A DNA stretch of 30,249 nt from a virus: the IMG/VR virus record IMGVR_UViG_3300030104_002331, positions 1 through 30,249 of that record; one strand, written 5' to 3'. Position numbers and translations under genes: made by a program. The notes under the pieces were generated by a model. It saw nothing but the letters and a program-made list of their open reading frames with translations. It had not been told where the DNA came from and searched no databases. Position 1 is the first letter of the stretch. Every line of letters starts with the position of its first letter. Shown in pieces: positions 5,447 to 12,608 of the stretch.

Positions 5447-6029
5447 CTTTTTCAAGGATTAAAGAAAGTAAATAATCTCGGTCTTTTTCTGTGATTTCTT
5501 TTTCTTTATAGCGTTTTGAGATATTAGTTTTAAGAACTTTTAATCTATCTGGATCAGATGTTTTTTTTATATATGCCTCACATTCTCTAACAAAATTTTT
5601 AATCGGTTTACTCTGGGGTTTGTTTCTCTTTTGCTCTTTCTCTAACTCTTTAGGGTCTTCTGTGTTTGTATCTTGATCCGGTTCAATTCCTAACAGCATT
5701 TTAATGGCATACCTACGGCCATAGGTCAAACTTCCACCCCATGTAAACATTGGTTTATTACCCATATTCTCAGGGAGAAAGGGGACAAGTTCACTTGTGA
5801 TTTCTTGACCTGTTTCAACATGAATCAAACGGGTTAAAATAATTGAAACACCGTCACAAGTTGTAGTAGGTGGTTGAATTAATATCAATCCGTTTTGATG
5901 CAATACAGGTTGAACCACTGAAATCATTTCTTCCAATGGGGTGTATTGATAGTTAAACCCTTCTTTGCTCCTCGTTAAACTGGGGCATTGTTGCTGAAAT
6001 TTTTGCAACGCTTGGTAAAGCTCTTTCAT
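5439..6029 (-). CDS. erf: ERF-family single-strand annealing protein
   Basis: ERF-superfamily recombinase, which anneals complementary single strands during phage recombination and genome circularisation. Diagnostic segments are YQYTPLEEMISVVQPVLHQN, GLILIQPP, ILTRLIHVETGQEITSE and, most clearly, WGGSLTYGRRYAIKMLLGIE followed by DQDTN; the G-S-x-x-T-Y-x-R-R-Y-x-x-x-x-L-L-G-I-x-x-D-x-D signature is the ERF hallmark. The C-terminal third is Lys/Glu-rich and probably mediates interactions. I choose the ATG at 6029, which overlaps the nuclease stop (ATGA) and lies 6 bases after an ACAACCCC leader motif; an ATG at 6053 is the alternative. Functions with the adjacent PD-(D/E)XK nuclease. Confidence 0.88.
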   Translation of the reverse strand: MKELYQALQKFQQQCPSLTRSKEGFNYQYTPLEEMISVVQPVLHQNGLILIQPPTTTCDGVSIILTRLIHVETGQEITSELVPFLPENMGNKPMFTWGGSLTYGRRYAIKMLLGIEPDQDTNTEDPKELEKEQKRNKPQSKPIKNFVRECEAYIKKTSDPDRLKVLKTNISKRYKEKEITEKDRDYLLSLILEKDE

Positions 6030-6826
6030 TGTTTTGGGGTTGTAAATGCCCATCGGGGCAAGGTTAATGATTGTGCGCCAGATTCACACCAACTAGGATA
6101 TGAATCCAAAAGGCGGCACTCTGCAATTTTGTCTAAGGCATCCCTAGACAACTTTTGACCTTCTTTTAAACTCAATTCGTCAAGCTCCCATAAGCCAACA
6201 TCAAATGGATACTCTGATTGCACAACAAGAAAAATAAATCTCTTTGCTTCAGAAACACCGTTTAAATAATGTGCTGCTTGCAGATGATATTTGAAATTAG
6301 CAACAGCCTTTGCAAAGTCGTTTGGATTTGCTCCTGATCTACTTGTTTTAAGATCAACAATCGTTTCTTTATTAATCCAATCTGGTCTACATTTACAAGT
6401 TAAACCGCTTTGCTCGTCATCCCACCAATAAGACTTTTCAGCAATACCAAAACTCAATAACTCTTTTGCTGCTGGCTCTGCAAAAACAGCATCACGCATA
6501 TTTAACGCTAAATCCCAATCTGTTTGGGTGCAAGGTTCTAACCCTTTTTCTTTTGCTTCCTTTGCTTCTTCTTTTCCTTTCTTAGTAGTCCTAGAAGAAA
6601 CAACAACAAAACGTTTTTCTAATTCGTCTGGTTCTAATACAGCACAATGGGTAAGGGTTCCTAATGCCATTGCAGCCGTTGGTTTTCTTTCAGGTCTGTT
6701 TGGATTTAGAAAACTATTCCAGTAAGCTCTAGGGCCATGAGCTGCCATTACTTTCTGCATTGATGCTGAGATTGCAGAATCTTTGTGGTAATGAGCGTTA
6801 GAGATTTGAACGGTTCCTTTTGTCAT
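6026..6826 (-). CDS. RecE-like PD-(D/E)XK exonuclease
   Basis: 266 residues of the exodeoxyribonuclease VIII / PDDEXK-like family often paired with annealing proteins. Visible motifs are GTLTHCAVLEPDELEKRF (helical entry motif), CKCRPDWI...ETIVDLKTSRSG, where the Asp of RPDW and the D-L-K of VDLKTS form the catalytic PD-(D/E)XK centre, and YHLQAAHYLNGV (motif IV Q-x3-Y). It would resect duplex ends 5'-3' so that ERF can anneal the 3' tails. It overlaps genes on both sides by 4 bases, so the operon is translationally coupled. Confidence 0.85.
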   Translation of the reverse strand: MTKGTVQISNAHYHKDSAISASMQKVMAAHGPRAYWNSFLNPNRPERKPTAAMALGTLTHCAVLEPDELEKRFVVVSSRTTKKGKEEAKEAKEKGLEPCTQTDWDLALNMRDAVFAEPAAKELLSFGIAEKSYWWDDEQSGLTCKCRPDWINKETIVDLKTSRSGANPNDFAKAVANFKYHLQAAHYLNGVSEAKRFIFLVVQSEYPFDVGLWELDELSLKEGQKLSRDALDKIAECRLLDSYPSWCESGAQSLTLPRWAFTTPKQ

Positions 6827-7014
6827 GCTGCCTCCTTATAAAAGGAAGATCCTGGGCCATAGTTCTGCACAAACTTGGGCCATGTTCTCATAATTAATGC
6901 TTTGTCGTCAGGTGTCGCAACTAAAGCTGCTTTTGCTAGTTGCTTAAGGAAAGGACTGCTTTCAGCAGTTTCTAAAACAGTATTGAAGGTATTAAACACT
7001 TCCTCAGAAGTCAT
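6823..7014 (-). CDS. First gene of the recombination operon, small helical protein
   Basis: 63 residues, helical (MTSEEVFNTFNTVLETAESS, LKQLAKAALVATPDDKALIM) with an aromatic C-terminus. No family is recognised. It starts the leftward recombination operon: its TGA overlaps the nuclease ATG. Upstream are an AATTTTTTACT stretch, a TTTACTAAT -10-like box and an inverted repeat (7040-7062) that may control the operon. Confidence 0.55.
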   Translation of the reverse strand: MTSEEVFNTFNTVLETAESSPFLKQLAKAALVATPDDKALIMRTWPKFVQNYGPGSSFYKEAA

Positions 7015-7039
7015 AGTAAAAAATTAGTAAACTACAGAT

Positions 7040-7062
7040 GTTACTAACAGTGAGCTAGTAAC
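7040..7062. promoter_or_regulatory. Inverted repeat, candidate operator of the recombination operon
   Basis: GTTACTA (7040-7046) and TAGTAAC (7056-7062) form a perfect 7-bp inverted repeat with a 9-bp spacer, 26 bp upstream of the first gene of the recombination operon (start 7014). Centre-to-centre spacing of the arms is 16 bp, compatible with a dimeric HTH repressor. No factor is identified. Confidence 0.45.
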
Positions 7063-7072
7063 GGGATGTTTT

Positions 7073-7099
7073 GGCGGCTTGCAGGGGTTGTTGGCCGCC
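7073..7099 (-). terminator. GC-rich hairpin after the 44-aa gene
   Basis: GGCGGC (7073-7078) and GCCGCC (7094-7099) make a strong stem directly abutting the TAA of the leftward 44-aa gene. The 3' flank is AAAACATC, not a U tract, so it is at best an imperfect terminator; it could act as a 3' stabilising hairpin or attenuator. Confidence 0.35.
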
Positions 7100-7234
7100 T
7101 TACTCCTTCAATGCAGCGCAAGCGGCTGGAATATTATTAACCTCGCAATCTTGGCGGGTCATATCTTCTAATGCAGAAGTGGTAACTGCGAAGAATAAAA
7201 GGCTGGCAGTAATGCCGAAAATAAAAAGCTTCAT
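7100..7234 (-). CDS. 44-aa predicted secreted peptide
   Basis: Starts at an ATG immediately after the leader AAACAACCCC and reads MKLFIFGITASLLFFAVTTS followed by ALEDMTRQDCEVNNIPAACA and ALKE. The first 20 residues form a textbook Sec signal peptide (Lys, hydrophobic core, TTSA cleavage). The mature peptide of about 24 residues has two cysteines (QDC, AAC) that could form a disulfide. It is one of four tiny leftward units with nearly identical promoters. No homologue is recognised; a secreted or periplasmic effector such as a superinfection factor is speculation. Confidence 0.65.
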   Translation of the reverse strand: MKLFIFGITASLLFFAVTTSALEDMTRQDCEVNNIPAACAALKE

Positions 7235-7256
7235 GGGGTTGTTTGCTTATACATTA

Positions 7257-7286
7257 ATTATATAACCAGCATCAACAGTTGTCAAC
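7257..7286 (-). promoter_or_regulatory. Promoter P1 with tandem operator
   Basis: Leftward -35 TTGACA (7280-7285), 17-bp spacer, -10 TATAAT (7257-7262). The 15-mer GTTGACAACTGTTGA (7272-7286) covers the -35 box and carries two GTTGA half-sites 10 bp apart. Drives the 44-aa secreted peptide gene. Confidence 0.8.
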
Positions 7287-7294
7287 GCCTAGAC

Positions 7295-7319
7295 AAAAAA
7301 AAAGAGCCTTGCGGCCCTT
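7295..7319 (-). terminator. Intrinsic terminator of the 66-aa gene
   Basis: Leftward AAGGGCC-GCAA-GGCTCTT stem with GNRA-type loop, followed by a run of nine T (7295-7303). Lies at the stop codon of the gene at 7318. Confidence 0.85.
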
Positions 7320-7518
7320 ATCTAGCTTTAGAAAAAACGTTGTAACCGTTATTCTTTAACCAACCAATCGCCTTTCCAGAATCACTTGGCTTAAAGGTTA
7401 TTTCAGTAGTGGCAAAACCACCCAACTCTTCAAGACCTTTATAACCTTTAGGGCTACATGCTGAAAGAACATGCTTGGTTGAATTAAAACCGCCTGTCCA
7501 AAGAATTAAATCTGTCAT
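7318..7518 (-). CDS. 66-aa hypothetical protein of the P-regulon
   Basis: Residues: MTDLILWTGGFNSTKHVLSA, CSPKGYKGLEELGGFATTEI, TFKPSDSGKAIGWLKNNGYN, VFSKAR. A compact alpha/beta-like small protein with a GGF-S-T loop and a C-terminal helix (SGKAIGWLKNNGYNVF). No family is recognised. It has its own promoter (7545-7574), a GGAG ribosome-binding site 7 bases before the ATG, and its own terminator, so it is a monocistronic unit, as expected for a strongly expressed early gene. Confidence 0.6.
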   Translation of the reverse strand: MTDLILWTGGFNSTKHVLSACSPKGYKGLEELGGFATTEITFKPSDSGKAIGWLKNNGYNVFSKAR

Positions 7519-7544
7519 TAGCGTCTCCGCTTAACTACTCTTTT

Positions 7545-7574
7545 ATTATACACATACTATCAACAACTGTCAAC
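7545..7574 (-). promoter_or_regulatory. Promoter P2 with tandem operator
   Basis: Leftward -35 TTGACA (7568-7573), 17-bp spacer, -10 TATAAT (7545-7550); operator GTTGACAGTTGTTGA at 7560-7574. Perfect sigma-70-type hexamers. Confidence 0.85.
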
Positions 7575-7582
7575 AAGGCAAT

Positions 7583-7607
7583 AAAAAACCCCTTGTTAGG
7601 AAAGGGG
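7583..7607 (-). terminator. Intrinsic terminator of the 67-aa gene
   Basis: Leftward CCCCTT-TCCTAAC-AAGGGG (7589-7607) followed by TTTTTT (7583-7588). The stop codon of the gene at 7596 lies inside the loop. Confidence 0.85.
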
Positions 7608-7799
7608 AATTGAGCCGTAATCTTTAAGAACAAATTTCCTGAGCTTGGTGTTGTTCATTGCTTTTAGCTCGGTTAGTCGCTCTTGAGGTGTGCAACCTTC
7701 ATAAGCTTTTGGATCGTCATCAACGCAATCTTGATACCAAAACATGTAGTTTTCAATAATTTCTGAGCGTTGATTTTTGGTTAGATAGGCAGAGGCCAT
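7596..7799 (-). CDS. 67-aa acidic helical protein of the P-regulon
   Basis: Starts MASAYLTKNQRSEIIENYMF and continues WYQDCVDDDPKAYEGCTPQE, then RLTELKAMNNTKLRKFVLKD. It looks mostly helical with a central acidic loop containing two cysteines. No family is recognised. The leader AAACAACCCC lies 9 bases before the ATG, downstream of promoter P3. Its stop codon is in the terminator loop, so the transcript is minimal. Confidence 0.6.
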   Translation of the reverse strand: MASAYLTKNQRSEIIENYMFWYQDCVDDDPKAYEGCTPQERLTELKAMNNTKLRKFVLKDYGSIPLS

Positions 7800-7825
7800 T
7801 TCTTATTGGGGTTGTTTACTCTTTT

Positions 7826-7856
7826 ATTATACACATATTCGTCAACACCTGTCAAC
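7826..7856 (-). promoter_or_regulatory. Promoter P3 with tandem operator
   Basis: Leftward -35 TTGACA (7850-7855), 18-bp spacer, -10 TATAAT (7826-7831); operator GTTGACAGGTGTTGA at 7842-7856. From ATGTGTATAATAAAAGAGTA onward it is identical to P2 over 20 bases. Confidence 0.85.
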
Positions 7857-7867
7857 AGATAAACAAT

Positions 7868-7889
7868 AAAAAAACCCCGACTAGCGGGG
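7868..7889 (-). terminator. Intrinsic terminator of the 52-aa gene
   Basis: Leftward CCCCG-CTAGT-CGGGG (7875-7889) followed by TTTTTTT (7868-7874). Confidence 0.9.
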
Positions 7890-7897
7890 CGGTTGAG

Positions 7898-8056
7898 TTA
7901 GAAGAGAATGGCGGCTGTTGCCAGCCCTGCACAGATAGCAAATAGAACGGTAACTTCCTGTTCTAAATTTTTAACCCTGCGGCTCAAGCCTTCATTTGTC
8001 GTAACAAGATCCTTATATAAAGGTCTTTTGCTTTTCTTGACGGTAGTTGATGTCAT
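7898..8056 (-). CDS. 52-aa tail-anchored membrane protein of the P-regulon
   Basis: From the ATG at 8056 (MTSTTVKKSKRPLYKDLVTT) rather than the longer frame from 8113, because the promoter P4 and the leader CAACAACCCC lie just upstream of 8056. The middle (NEGLSRRVKNLEQEV) is a coiled-coil-like helix and the C-terminus (TVLFAICAGLATAAILF) is a single membrane span ending the protein. This tail-anchored layout resembles small phage antiholins or membrane effectors. No family is recognised. Confidence 0.6.
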   Translation of the reverse strand: MTSTTVKKSKRPLYKDLVTTNEGLSRRVKNLEQEVTVLFAICAGLATAAILF

Positions 8057-8081
8057 ATCAAAAGGGGTTGTTGACTTATTC

Positions 8082-8111
8082 AATATACATACATCATCAA
8101 CAAGTGTCAAC
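8082..8111 (-). promoter_or_regulatory. Promoter P4 with tandem operator
   Basis: Leftward -35 TTGACA (8105-8110), 17-bp spacer, -10 TATATT (8082-8087); operator GTTGACACTTGTTGA at 8097-8111. The -35 region overlaps the last codons of the VRR-NUC gene. Confidence 0.8.
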
Positions 8112-8349
8112 AAGGGGCTTTATCTACTTCGACCTGAAAACCTTTTTCCCTTAACTCTTCAATTCGATATTCTTGGATTTTGCTCAACCTTCCATTCTTT
8201 GCCTTGACCTCTATAAACTTGCATTCATCAGGTTTGCATAAAATCAAATCAGGTAAGCCAGTTTTGTTGCTCATAATAATCTTGATCACTGTCCACCCTT
8301 TCTTTTCGTATTCCTTGATCAATTTCGCTTGATAAACCTGTTCTCTCAT
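8107..8349 (-). CDS. VRR-NUC / PD-(D/E)XK nuclease
   Basis: 80 residues of the small stand-alone VRR-NUC type. Motifs: an N-terminal helix (QVYQAKLIKEYEKKGWTVIK), then TGLPDLILCKPDECKFIEVK followed by AKNGRLSKIQEYRIEELREK. The P-D of GLPDLI and E-V-K of FIEVKAK are the catalytic PD-(D/E)XK residues, and S-x-x-Q-x-x is the family's trailing helix. Such enzymes act as structure-specific or Holliday-junction nucleases. The gene starts within the 3' end of the helicase gene (101-base overlap), so the two are probably co-expressed; phage helicase plus VRR-NUC pairs are common. Confidence 0.85.
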   Translation of the reverse strand: MREQVYQAKLIKEYEKKGWTVIKIIMSNKTGLPDLILCKPDECKFIEVKAKNGRLSKIQEYRIEELREKGFQVEVDKAPC

Positions 8350-9595
8350 AGCGGTAATGCTTAACGGTGAAATTTTCTTTATTTTGGACTGTTTTGAATA
8401 CTTTAGGTTCTAGTGTTTTTTCTGCAAATACATAGTGGATCTTGGGAGGATTCTTACGACCTAAAAAGCTTAACCGTTCCCTACTCTGTAAATAAGACAA
8501 AGCGGAATAATCAATCCCAACAAATACCAAATCATCAGCCGCCGATAAGTTAACCCCCTCCCTAGAACTTCTTACCTGACCAATAAAAACCTTACTCTCA
8601 TCCTCGTTAAAAATCTCTGGGTTATCCGTTGCACTATCTCCAAACACCTTTTTCAACATCACACCTTCAGCCTTAAAGCAATACAAAATGGCTAACCGAT
8701 TCTTAAATGTCTTTTTTATATATTCAATTTTCGTATAGTCAAAAATTACAGTTCCATGGTTCTCTGTGATCACATGGCCATTTGATAACTGCCTTAGTTT
8801 GCTCATCACCTTGCTTCCACTATCAGCTAAAACGCTTCTACACCTTGGGTTGCCAATAACTCCATCTTTTATAATTCTCAAGATCATCCGATAAGTTTTT
8901 TTCTTCATCTTCACCAGATGCGTTTGTTCAACAATTTCAACCTGAAATCCTGCATCTCTCTGGGTCATCTCAACTACATAAGGTTTAATTGCTTTTAATA
9001 CTTTGTCTTCTATCACCTCCGAATAATCATTAACCTCTATCCCAGTTCCTACTTTTTTCTTTTTGACGTTTACATAATTATCTGCCCATCTATAAAAATT
9101 CTGGTACTGACTCCATAAATGTTGGGTACAAGAATATTGATGATACAACTGACTAAAACTTTCAGGTGATGGTGTTCCACTCATCAAAATTACATTCTTG
9201 CAAACTAAATTCAATATTTGCTGTTGCCTCTGGCTTGCTTTTGGAAATGCACCAATACTATGGGCCTCGTCAACAACGACACAATCCCATGTTTGTCCTA
9301 CAAACTTTTTAACCTGTTCAAAATTGGTCACAGTAACAACCTCTTTCAATCCCATTGCTCTCACATCTTTTTCAATACTTGGTATTGCTTTTTTCTTAGT
9401 AACAAATAACACATTTTCTTTTCCTAAATCTCCTATTACTTTTAAAACTGTGATTGTTTTACCTGTCCGGCACTCGCCGCATAAATAACCAAATCCAAAT
9501 TCTGCTACTAATCGTGTTAGTTTGGCAGCCGCTTCAATTTGATACTCTCTAAATTCGATCATTGACAGAGGTTTTATTGGTGGTATCTTACCCAT
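8249..9595 (-). CDS. SF2 (SNF2/DEAH-like) helicase
   Basis: About 448 residues from the ATG at 9595 (MGKIPPIKPLS); an ATG at 9562 (MIEFREYQ) is the alternative, and the GTG extension to 9652 is unlikely. Ordered motifs: Q-like FREYQIEAA; Walker A GECRTGKT; motif Ia LFVTKKKA; Walker B VVVDEAHS (DEAH box); motif III MSGTPSP; and C-terminal motifs FIGQVRSSREGVNLSAADDL and YLQSRERLSFLGR, matching the SNF2-like helicase core. It probably unwinds or remodels forks during replication. It is leftward and overlaps the VRR-NUC gene. Its 5' end is only 22 bp from the divergent RHH gene. Confidence 0.85.
   Translation of the reverse strand: MGKIPPIKPLSMIEFREYQIEAAAKLTRLVAEFGFGYLCGECRTGKTITVLKVIGDLGKENVLFVTKKKAIPSIEKDVRAMGLKEVVTVTNFEQVKKFVGQTWDCVVVDEAHSIGAFPKASQRQQQILNLVCKNVILMSGTPSPESFSQLYHQYSCTQHLWSQYQNFYRWADNYVNVKKKKVGTGIEVNDYSEVIEDKVLKAIKPYVVEMTQRDAGFQVEIVEQTHLVKMKKKTYRMILRIIKDGVIGNPRCRSVLADSGSKVMSKLRQLSNGHVITENHGTVIFDYTKIEYIKKTFKNRLAILYCFKAEGVMLKKVFGDSATDNPEIFNEDESKVFIGQVRSSREGVNLSAADDLVFVGIDYSALSYLQSRERLSFLGRKNPPKIHYVFAEKTLEPKVFKTVQNKENFTVKHYRYERTGLSSEIDQGIRKERVDSDQDYYEQQNWLT
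9562..9589 (+). promoter_or_regulatory. Rightward promoter for RHH-primase unit
   Basis: -35 TTGACA (9562-9567), 16-bp spacer, -10 TATCTT (9584-9589), 28 bp before the GTG at 9618. It lies inside the 5' end of the divergent helicase gene if that starts at 9595. Confidence 0.5.
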
Positions 9596-9617
9596 ATCTA
9601 ATACAAAAACAACCCCA

Positions 9618-9797
9618 GTGGATTTAGACACAGAATTAAAGACAATCAACACTCAGCTAACAACATCCCAAATAATATGGCTTGATGAAAATAAACCTCC
9701 TGAACTTTCAAGGGCTGGTTTTATTAGAACGATTATTCGTCATGCAATGACAAAACAAAAGCTTGACGCTTACGAGTCACAGATAAACAGATCATAA
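9618..9797 (+). CDS. Ribbon-helix-helix DNA-binding protein (GTG start)
   Basis: 59 residues from a GTG preceded by AAAACAACCCCA. The sequence VDLDTELKTINTQLTTSQII, then WLDENKPPELSRAGFIRTII and RHAMTKQKLDAYESQ, has the MetJ/Arc/CopG layout: a short beta strand (KTINTQLT), helix A (TSQIIWLDENK), the turn PPELSRAGF and helix B (IRTIIRHAM). It is a plausible phage repressor or activator. It sits between the divergent helicase and the primase, whose ATG follows 2 bases after its stop. Candidate ligand for the tandem operators at 7.2-8.1 kb (inference). Confidence 0.7.
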   Translation: MDLDTELKTINTQLTTSQIIWLDENKPPELSRAGFIRTIIRHAMTKQKLDAYESQINRS

Positions 9798-9799
9798 AA

Positions 9800-11845
9800 A
9801 TGGATTTAATTGAAGAGCTTTCACGCTTGCCTGCTGGCTGGCGTTATGTCGCTGTTAATGCCAACAAACAGCCCTATCAAAAAAATTGGCAACACAACCC
9901 CTTAAAAAGATCTGAACTATTTACAGAAATAAAATCAGGTAAAGCAAAAGCAATTGGGGTTGTAGCTGGTGAAAAGTCGGGCGTTATGTTCCTTGACCAT
10001 GATGGTCAATCAGCTTCAGATGTTTTAACGTCTTGGGGTCTTAGTGTTTCCTCCCTCCCTCCCTCTTGGATGGTCACAAGCGGAAGAGTTGGCCGCTTTC
10101 AATTGATTTACAAAGTTCCAGAAAAATATTGGTCGAAAATAAAAACTAAAAAATACAAGTCAGGCGTTGTTGCAGATGATGGTTCTATTGAACAAGTTGA
10201 ACTACGTTGGAACGCTTGCCAGTCCGTTGTAGCAGGAGCGCACCCAACAACAAGCGGCTATTCATGGATGAACAACAGATCTCCTGATGATCTCCCACTT
10301 GCAACGGCACCAATAGAACTGCTGAAAAAAATGATGGATACAAAAAAGCCATCAATAAAACCTGAAATCATTAACTCAGATATAGATAAAGCTCGTTCAT
10401 TACTTCAGTCAATTAATCCATCTCGTCTTGATGATTACGACACTTGGATACAAATCGGTATGTGTCTTCATAGTTGTTCAGATTCCTTACTCAACGATTG
10501 GATTCATATTTCAGCAGCAGCCTCAAATTTTAATCAAGGTGAATGTGAAAAAAAATGGCAGTCCTTTGGTAAGCGTTCAGGGGTTTCACTTGGCACCCTA
10601 GTTAAGTATGCTAAAGAAGACGGCTGGACTCCTCCACCAAAAACTTTTCCTACTTCCTTAGTTCCGCAAAAGAAAGAAGATAACGACACTTCAGTTATTC
10701 CAAAAAAATTAGAACAACTAACCCCTACAGAATTAGTTGAACTCTTAAGGCAACAACAAGACAAAATTCAATTCAACATCTTTACTCAAAATGTTGAGAT
10801 GAATAACCAGACAATGAAAAACATTGAGTTGTTTTATCTCACACTCGCAGAGCTAGGTTTCAAAGTTTCAAAAGAATTAGCCGTTGATTGCGTTCAAAAA
10901 GTGGCTTATGAAAACCAATTTGACCCAGTTAGAAATTACCTTGAAGCTGTCTCACAAAATGTTGAACCAACTTTCATTGACAGACTTGCAACAACTTACT
11001 TACGACCATCAGATCAAACACTGCAAGAAACCACGATTTACGACCAAATGATGAAGGCCACCTTAATCGGTGCAGTTAGGCGAGTAATGGAACCAGGTTG
11101 TAAACATGATTATGCAACCGTATTAAAAGGAAAACAGGGCGGCGGTAAATCAACTTTTTGGCAAATCCTGGGCGGTCAGTTTTTTAATGATTCCCTCGGT
11201 GATCTTTCCTCTAAAGATGATGTTCTCTGTTTACACAGAAGCTTTATTTGCGAATGGGGAGAAATTGACAGGATTACAACTAAAAAAGAAGCTGGCTCAA
11301 TTAAATCTTTTTTATCACGATCAACTGATCATTTCAGAGTTCCTTATGGTCGGGCAATTGAAGAGCATCCAAGACGAGGCATCATTGTCGGCTCAACAAA
11401 TCGTGATGGGTTTTTAATTGATGAAACAGGCAATCGCCGCTTTTTGGTAATTCCCTGTGAAACTGATCTCCATAATCAAGTTGATTTCCATTCTTTAGAA
11501 ATTGAAAGAGACTCAATTTGGTCAGCCGCTTTTAAAGCTTATAAAAATAAAGAGCCGCATTACTTAACATCTGATCAAGAGCAACAAGTCGCAGAAGATA
11601 ATCTTTCTTACCTCATCGAGTCACCTTGGACACAACCAATAATCTCTTATCTGCAAACTCCAAACAATAAATTTAAAGATATTACGATTGAACTTTTACT
11701 TACTGAAGCAATCGAAAAACCAAAAGCTCAACAAAAAAAATCTGACACAATGCAAATCTCATCCATTCTCAAAACGCTCGGATATGAGAGAAAACGCAAA
11801 AGAATTGATGGGAATCCAAAATGGGTGTGGGAACACCTCACCTGA
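9800..11845 (+). CDS. PrimPol-PriCT-VapE-type primase/helicase
   Basis: 681 residues. An N-terminal bifunctional primase-polymerase (PrimPol/AEP) has the metal-binding MFLDHDG (D66, D68), an SGRVGRFQLIYK motif and VVAGAHPTTSGYSW. A PriCT_2-like linker follows (about 190-275; SLLQSINPSRLDDYDTWIQI, KKWQSFGKRSGVSLGTL). The C-terminal VirE/VapE-type ATPase starts near 400: Walker A GKQGGGKST (444-452), ICEWGEID as Walker B-like, and GSTNRDGFLIDETGNRRFLV. It synthesises primers and presumably unwinds DNA as a phage/plasmid-type replication initiator. It is followed by an origin-like region. Confidence 0.88.
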   Translation: MDLIEELSRLPAGWRYVAVNANKQPYQKNWQHNPLKRSELFTEIKSGKAKAIGVVAGEKSGVMFLDHDGQSASDVLTSWGLSVSSLPPSWMVTSGRVGRFQLIYKVPEKYWSKIKTKKYKSGVVADDGSIEQVELRWNACQSVVAGAHPTTSGYSWMNNRSPDDLPLATAPIELLKKMMDTKKPSIKPEIINSDIDKARSLLQSINPSRLDDYDTWIQIGMCLHSCSDSLLNDWIHISAAASNFNQGECEKKWQSFGKRSGVSLGTLVKYAKEDGWTPPPKTFPTSLVPQKKEDNDTSVIPKKLEQLTPTELVELLRQQQDKIQFNIFTQNVEMNNQTMKNIELFYLTLAELGFKVSKELAVDCVQKVAYENQFDPVRNYLEAVSQNVEPTFIDRLATTYLRPSDQTLQETTIYDQMMKATLIGAVRRVMEPGCKHDYATVLKGKQGGGKSTFWQILGGQFFNDSLGDLSSKDDVLCLHRSFICEWGEIDRITTKKEAGSIKSFLSRSTDHFRVPYGRAIEEHPRRGIIVGSTNRDGFLIDETGNRRFLVIPCETDLHNQVDFHSLEIERDSIWSAAFKAYKNKEPHYLTSDQEQQVAEDNLSYLIESPWTQPIISYLQTPNNKFKDITIELLLTEAIEKPKAQQKKSDTMQISSILKTLGYERKRKRIDGNPKWVWEHLT

Positions 11846-12051
<206 letters not shown>

Positions 12052-12270
12052 ATGTCTGTCTCAACCAAGAATGAACCCGTTGTGGATCGTCTTATTCTTC
12101 TTCTTAATCAATCTGAATATGTTGCAGATGCAATCCTTGATAATGCCTTAGAAGAAAAAAAAAGGCTTGACTCAAAATTAGTTGCTGCCCTAACTCAGAA
12201 CTTGGTGCGAATTGCTGATATATTAAATGCCGCAGAGGAAGCTGATTTAAAACCTTTATCCAATGAATAA
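12052..12270 (+). CDS. Small helical protein before terminase
   Basis: 72 residues: MSVSTKNEPVVDRLILLLNQ, SEYVADAILDNALEEKKRLD and SKLVAALTQNLVRIADILNA. Mostly amphipathic helices with acidic C-terminus. No family is recognised. It is the first gene of the rightward late block and is 14 bp from the terminase small subunit; an accessory packaging role is possible by position only. Confidence 0.55.
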   Translation: MSVSTKNEPVVDRLILLLNQSEYVADAILDNALEEKKRLDSKLVAALTQNLVRIADILNAAEEADLKPLSNE

Positions 12271-12284
12271 GCTATATTTTGCTT

Positions 12285-12608
12285 ATGGCTAAAAAAGCAA
12301 CTGATAGAGAAGTAGATTGCAGAGTTAATTCTGTCTATAACTTATTGATTAATGGCAGTAGTAAAACTCAAGTCGTTCAATACTGTGCGGATAACTATGG
12401 CGTTAAATTACGCATGGCAGAAAATTATATTGCTAGAGCTAGAACACTTCAACAATTAGACGCAGAACTTGAAAGACCTCAATGGCTTTTATCTGCTTTA
12501 TCTCGTTTGCAAAATTATGAAAACTTAGCGGCAAAGCGTGGTAATCATCAGGCCGCTTTGAAATCGGTTGAATTGCAAGCCCGACTTTTAAGGTTTGAAT
12601 TAAGTTGA
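12285..12608 (+). CDS. terS: Terminase small subunit
   Basis: 107 residues from the ATG at 12285 (MAKKATDREVD); the in-frame TTG at 12279 is less likely. The N-terminal region (CRVNSVYNLLINGSSKTQVV followed by QYCADNYGVKLRMAENYIAR) is a helix-turn-helix of the terminase small-subunit kind that recognises phage DNA. The rest is helical (LQNYENLAAKRGNHQAALKS) and would drive oligomerisation. It overlaps the large-subunit start. Confidence 0.75.
   Translation: MAKKATDREVDCRVNSVYNLLINGSSKTQVVQYCADNYGVKLRMAENYIARARTLQQLDAELERPQWLLSALSRLQNYENLAAKRGNHQAALKSVELQARLLRFELS

Noticed and set aside
2883-7036. ATTAGTAAACTACA present at both 2883-2896 and 7023-7036
   Set aside because: A 14-bp AT-rich match is expected by chance in 30 kb, the contexts differ, and no gene start is common to the two. 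Not enough for an attachment site or shared operator.
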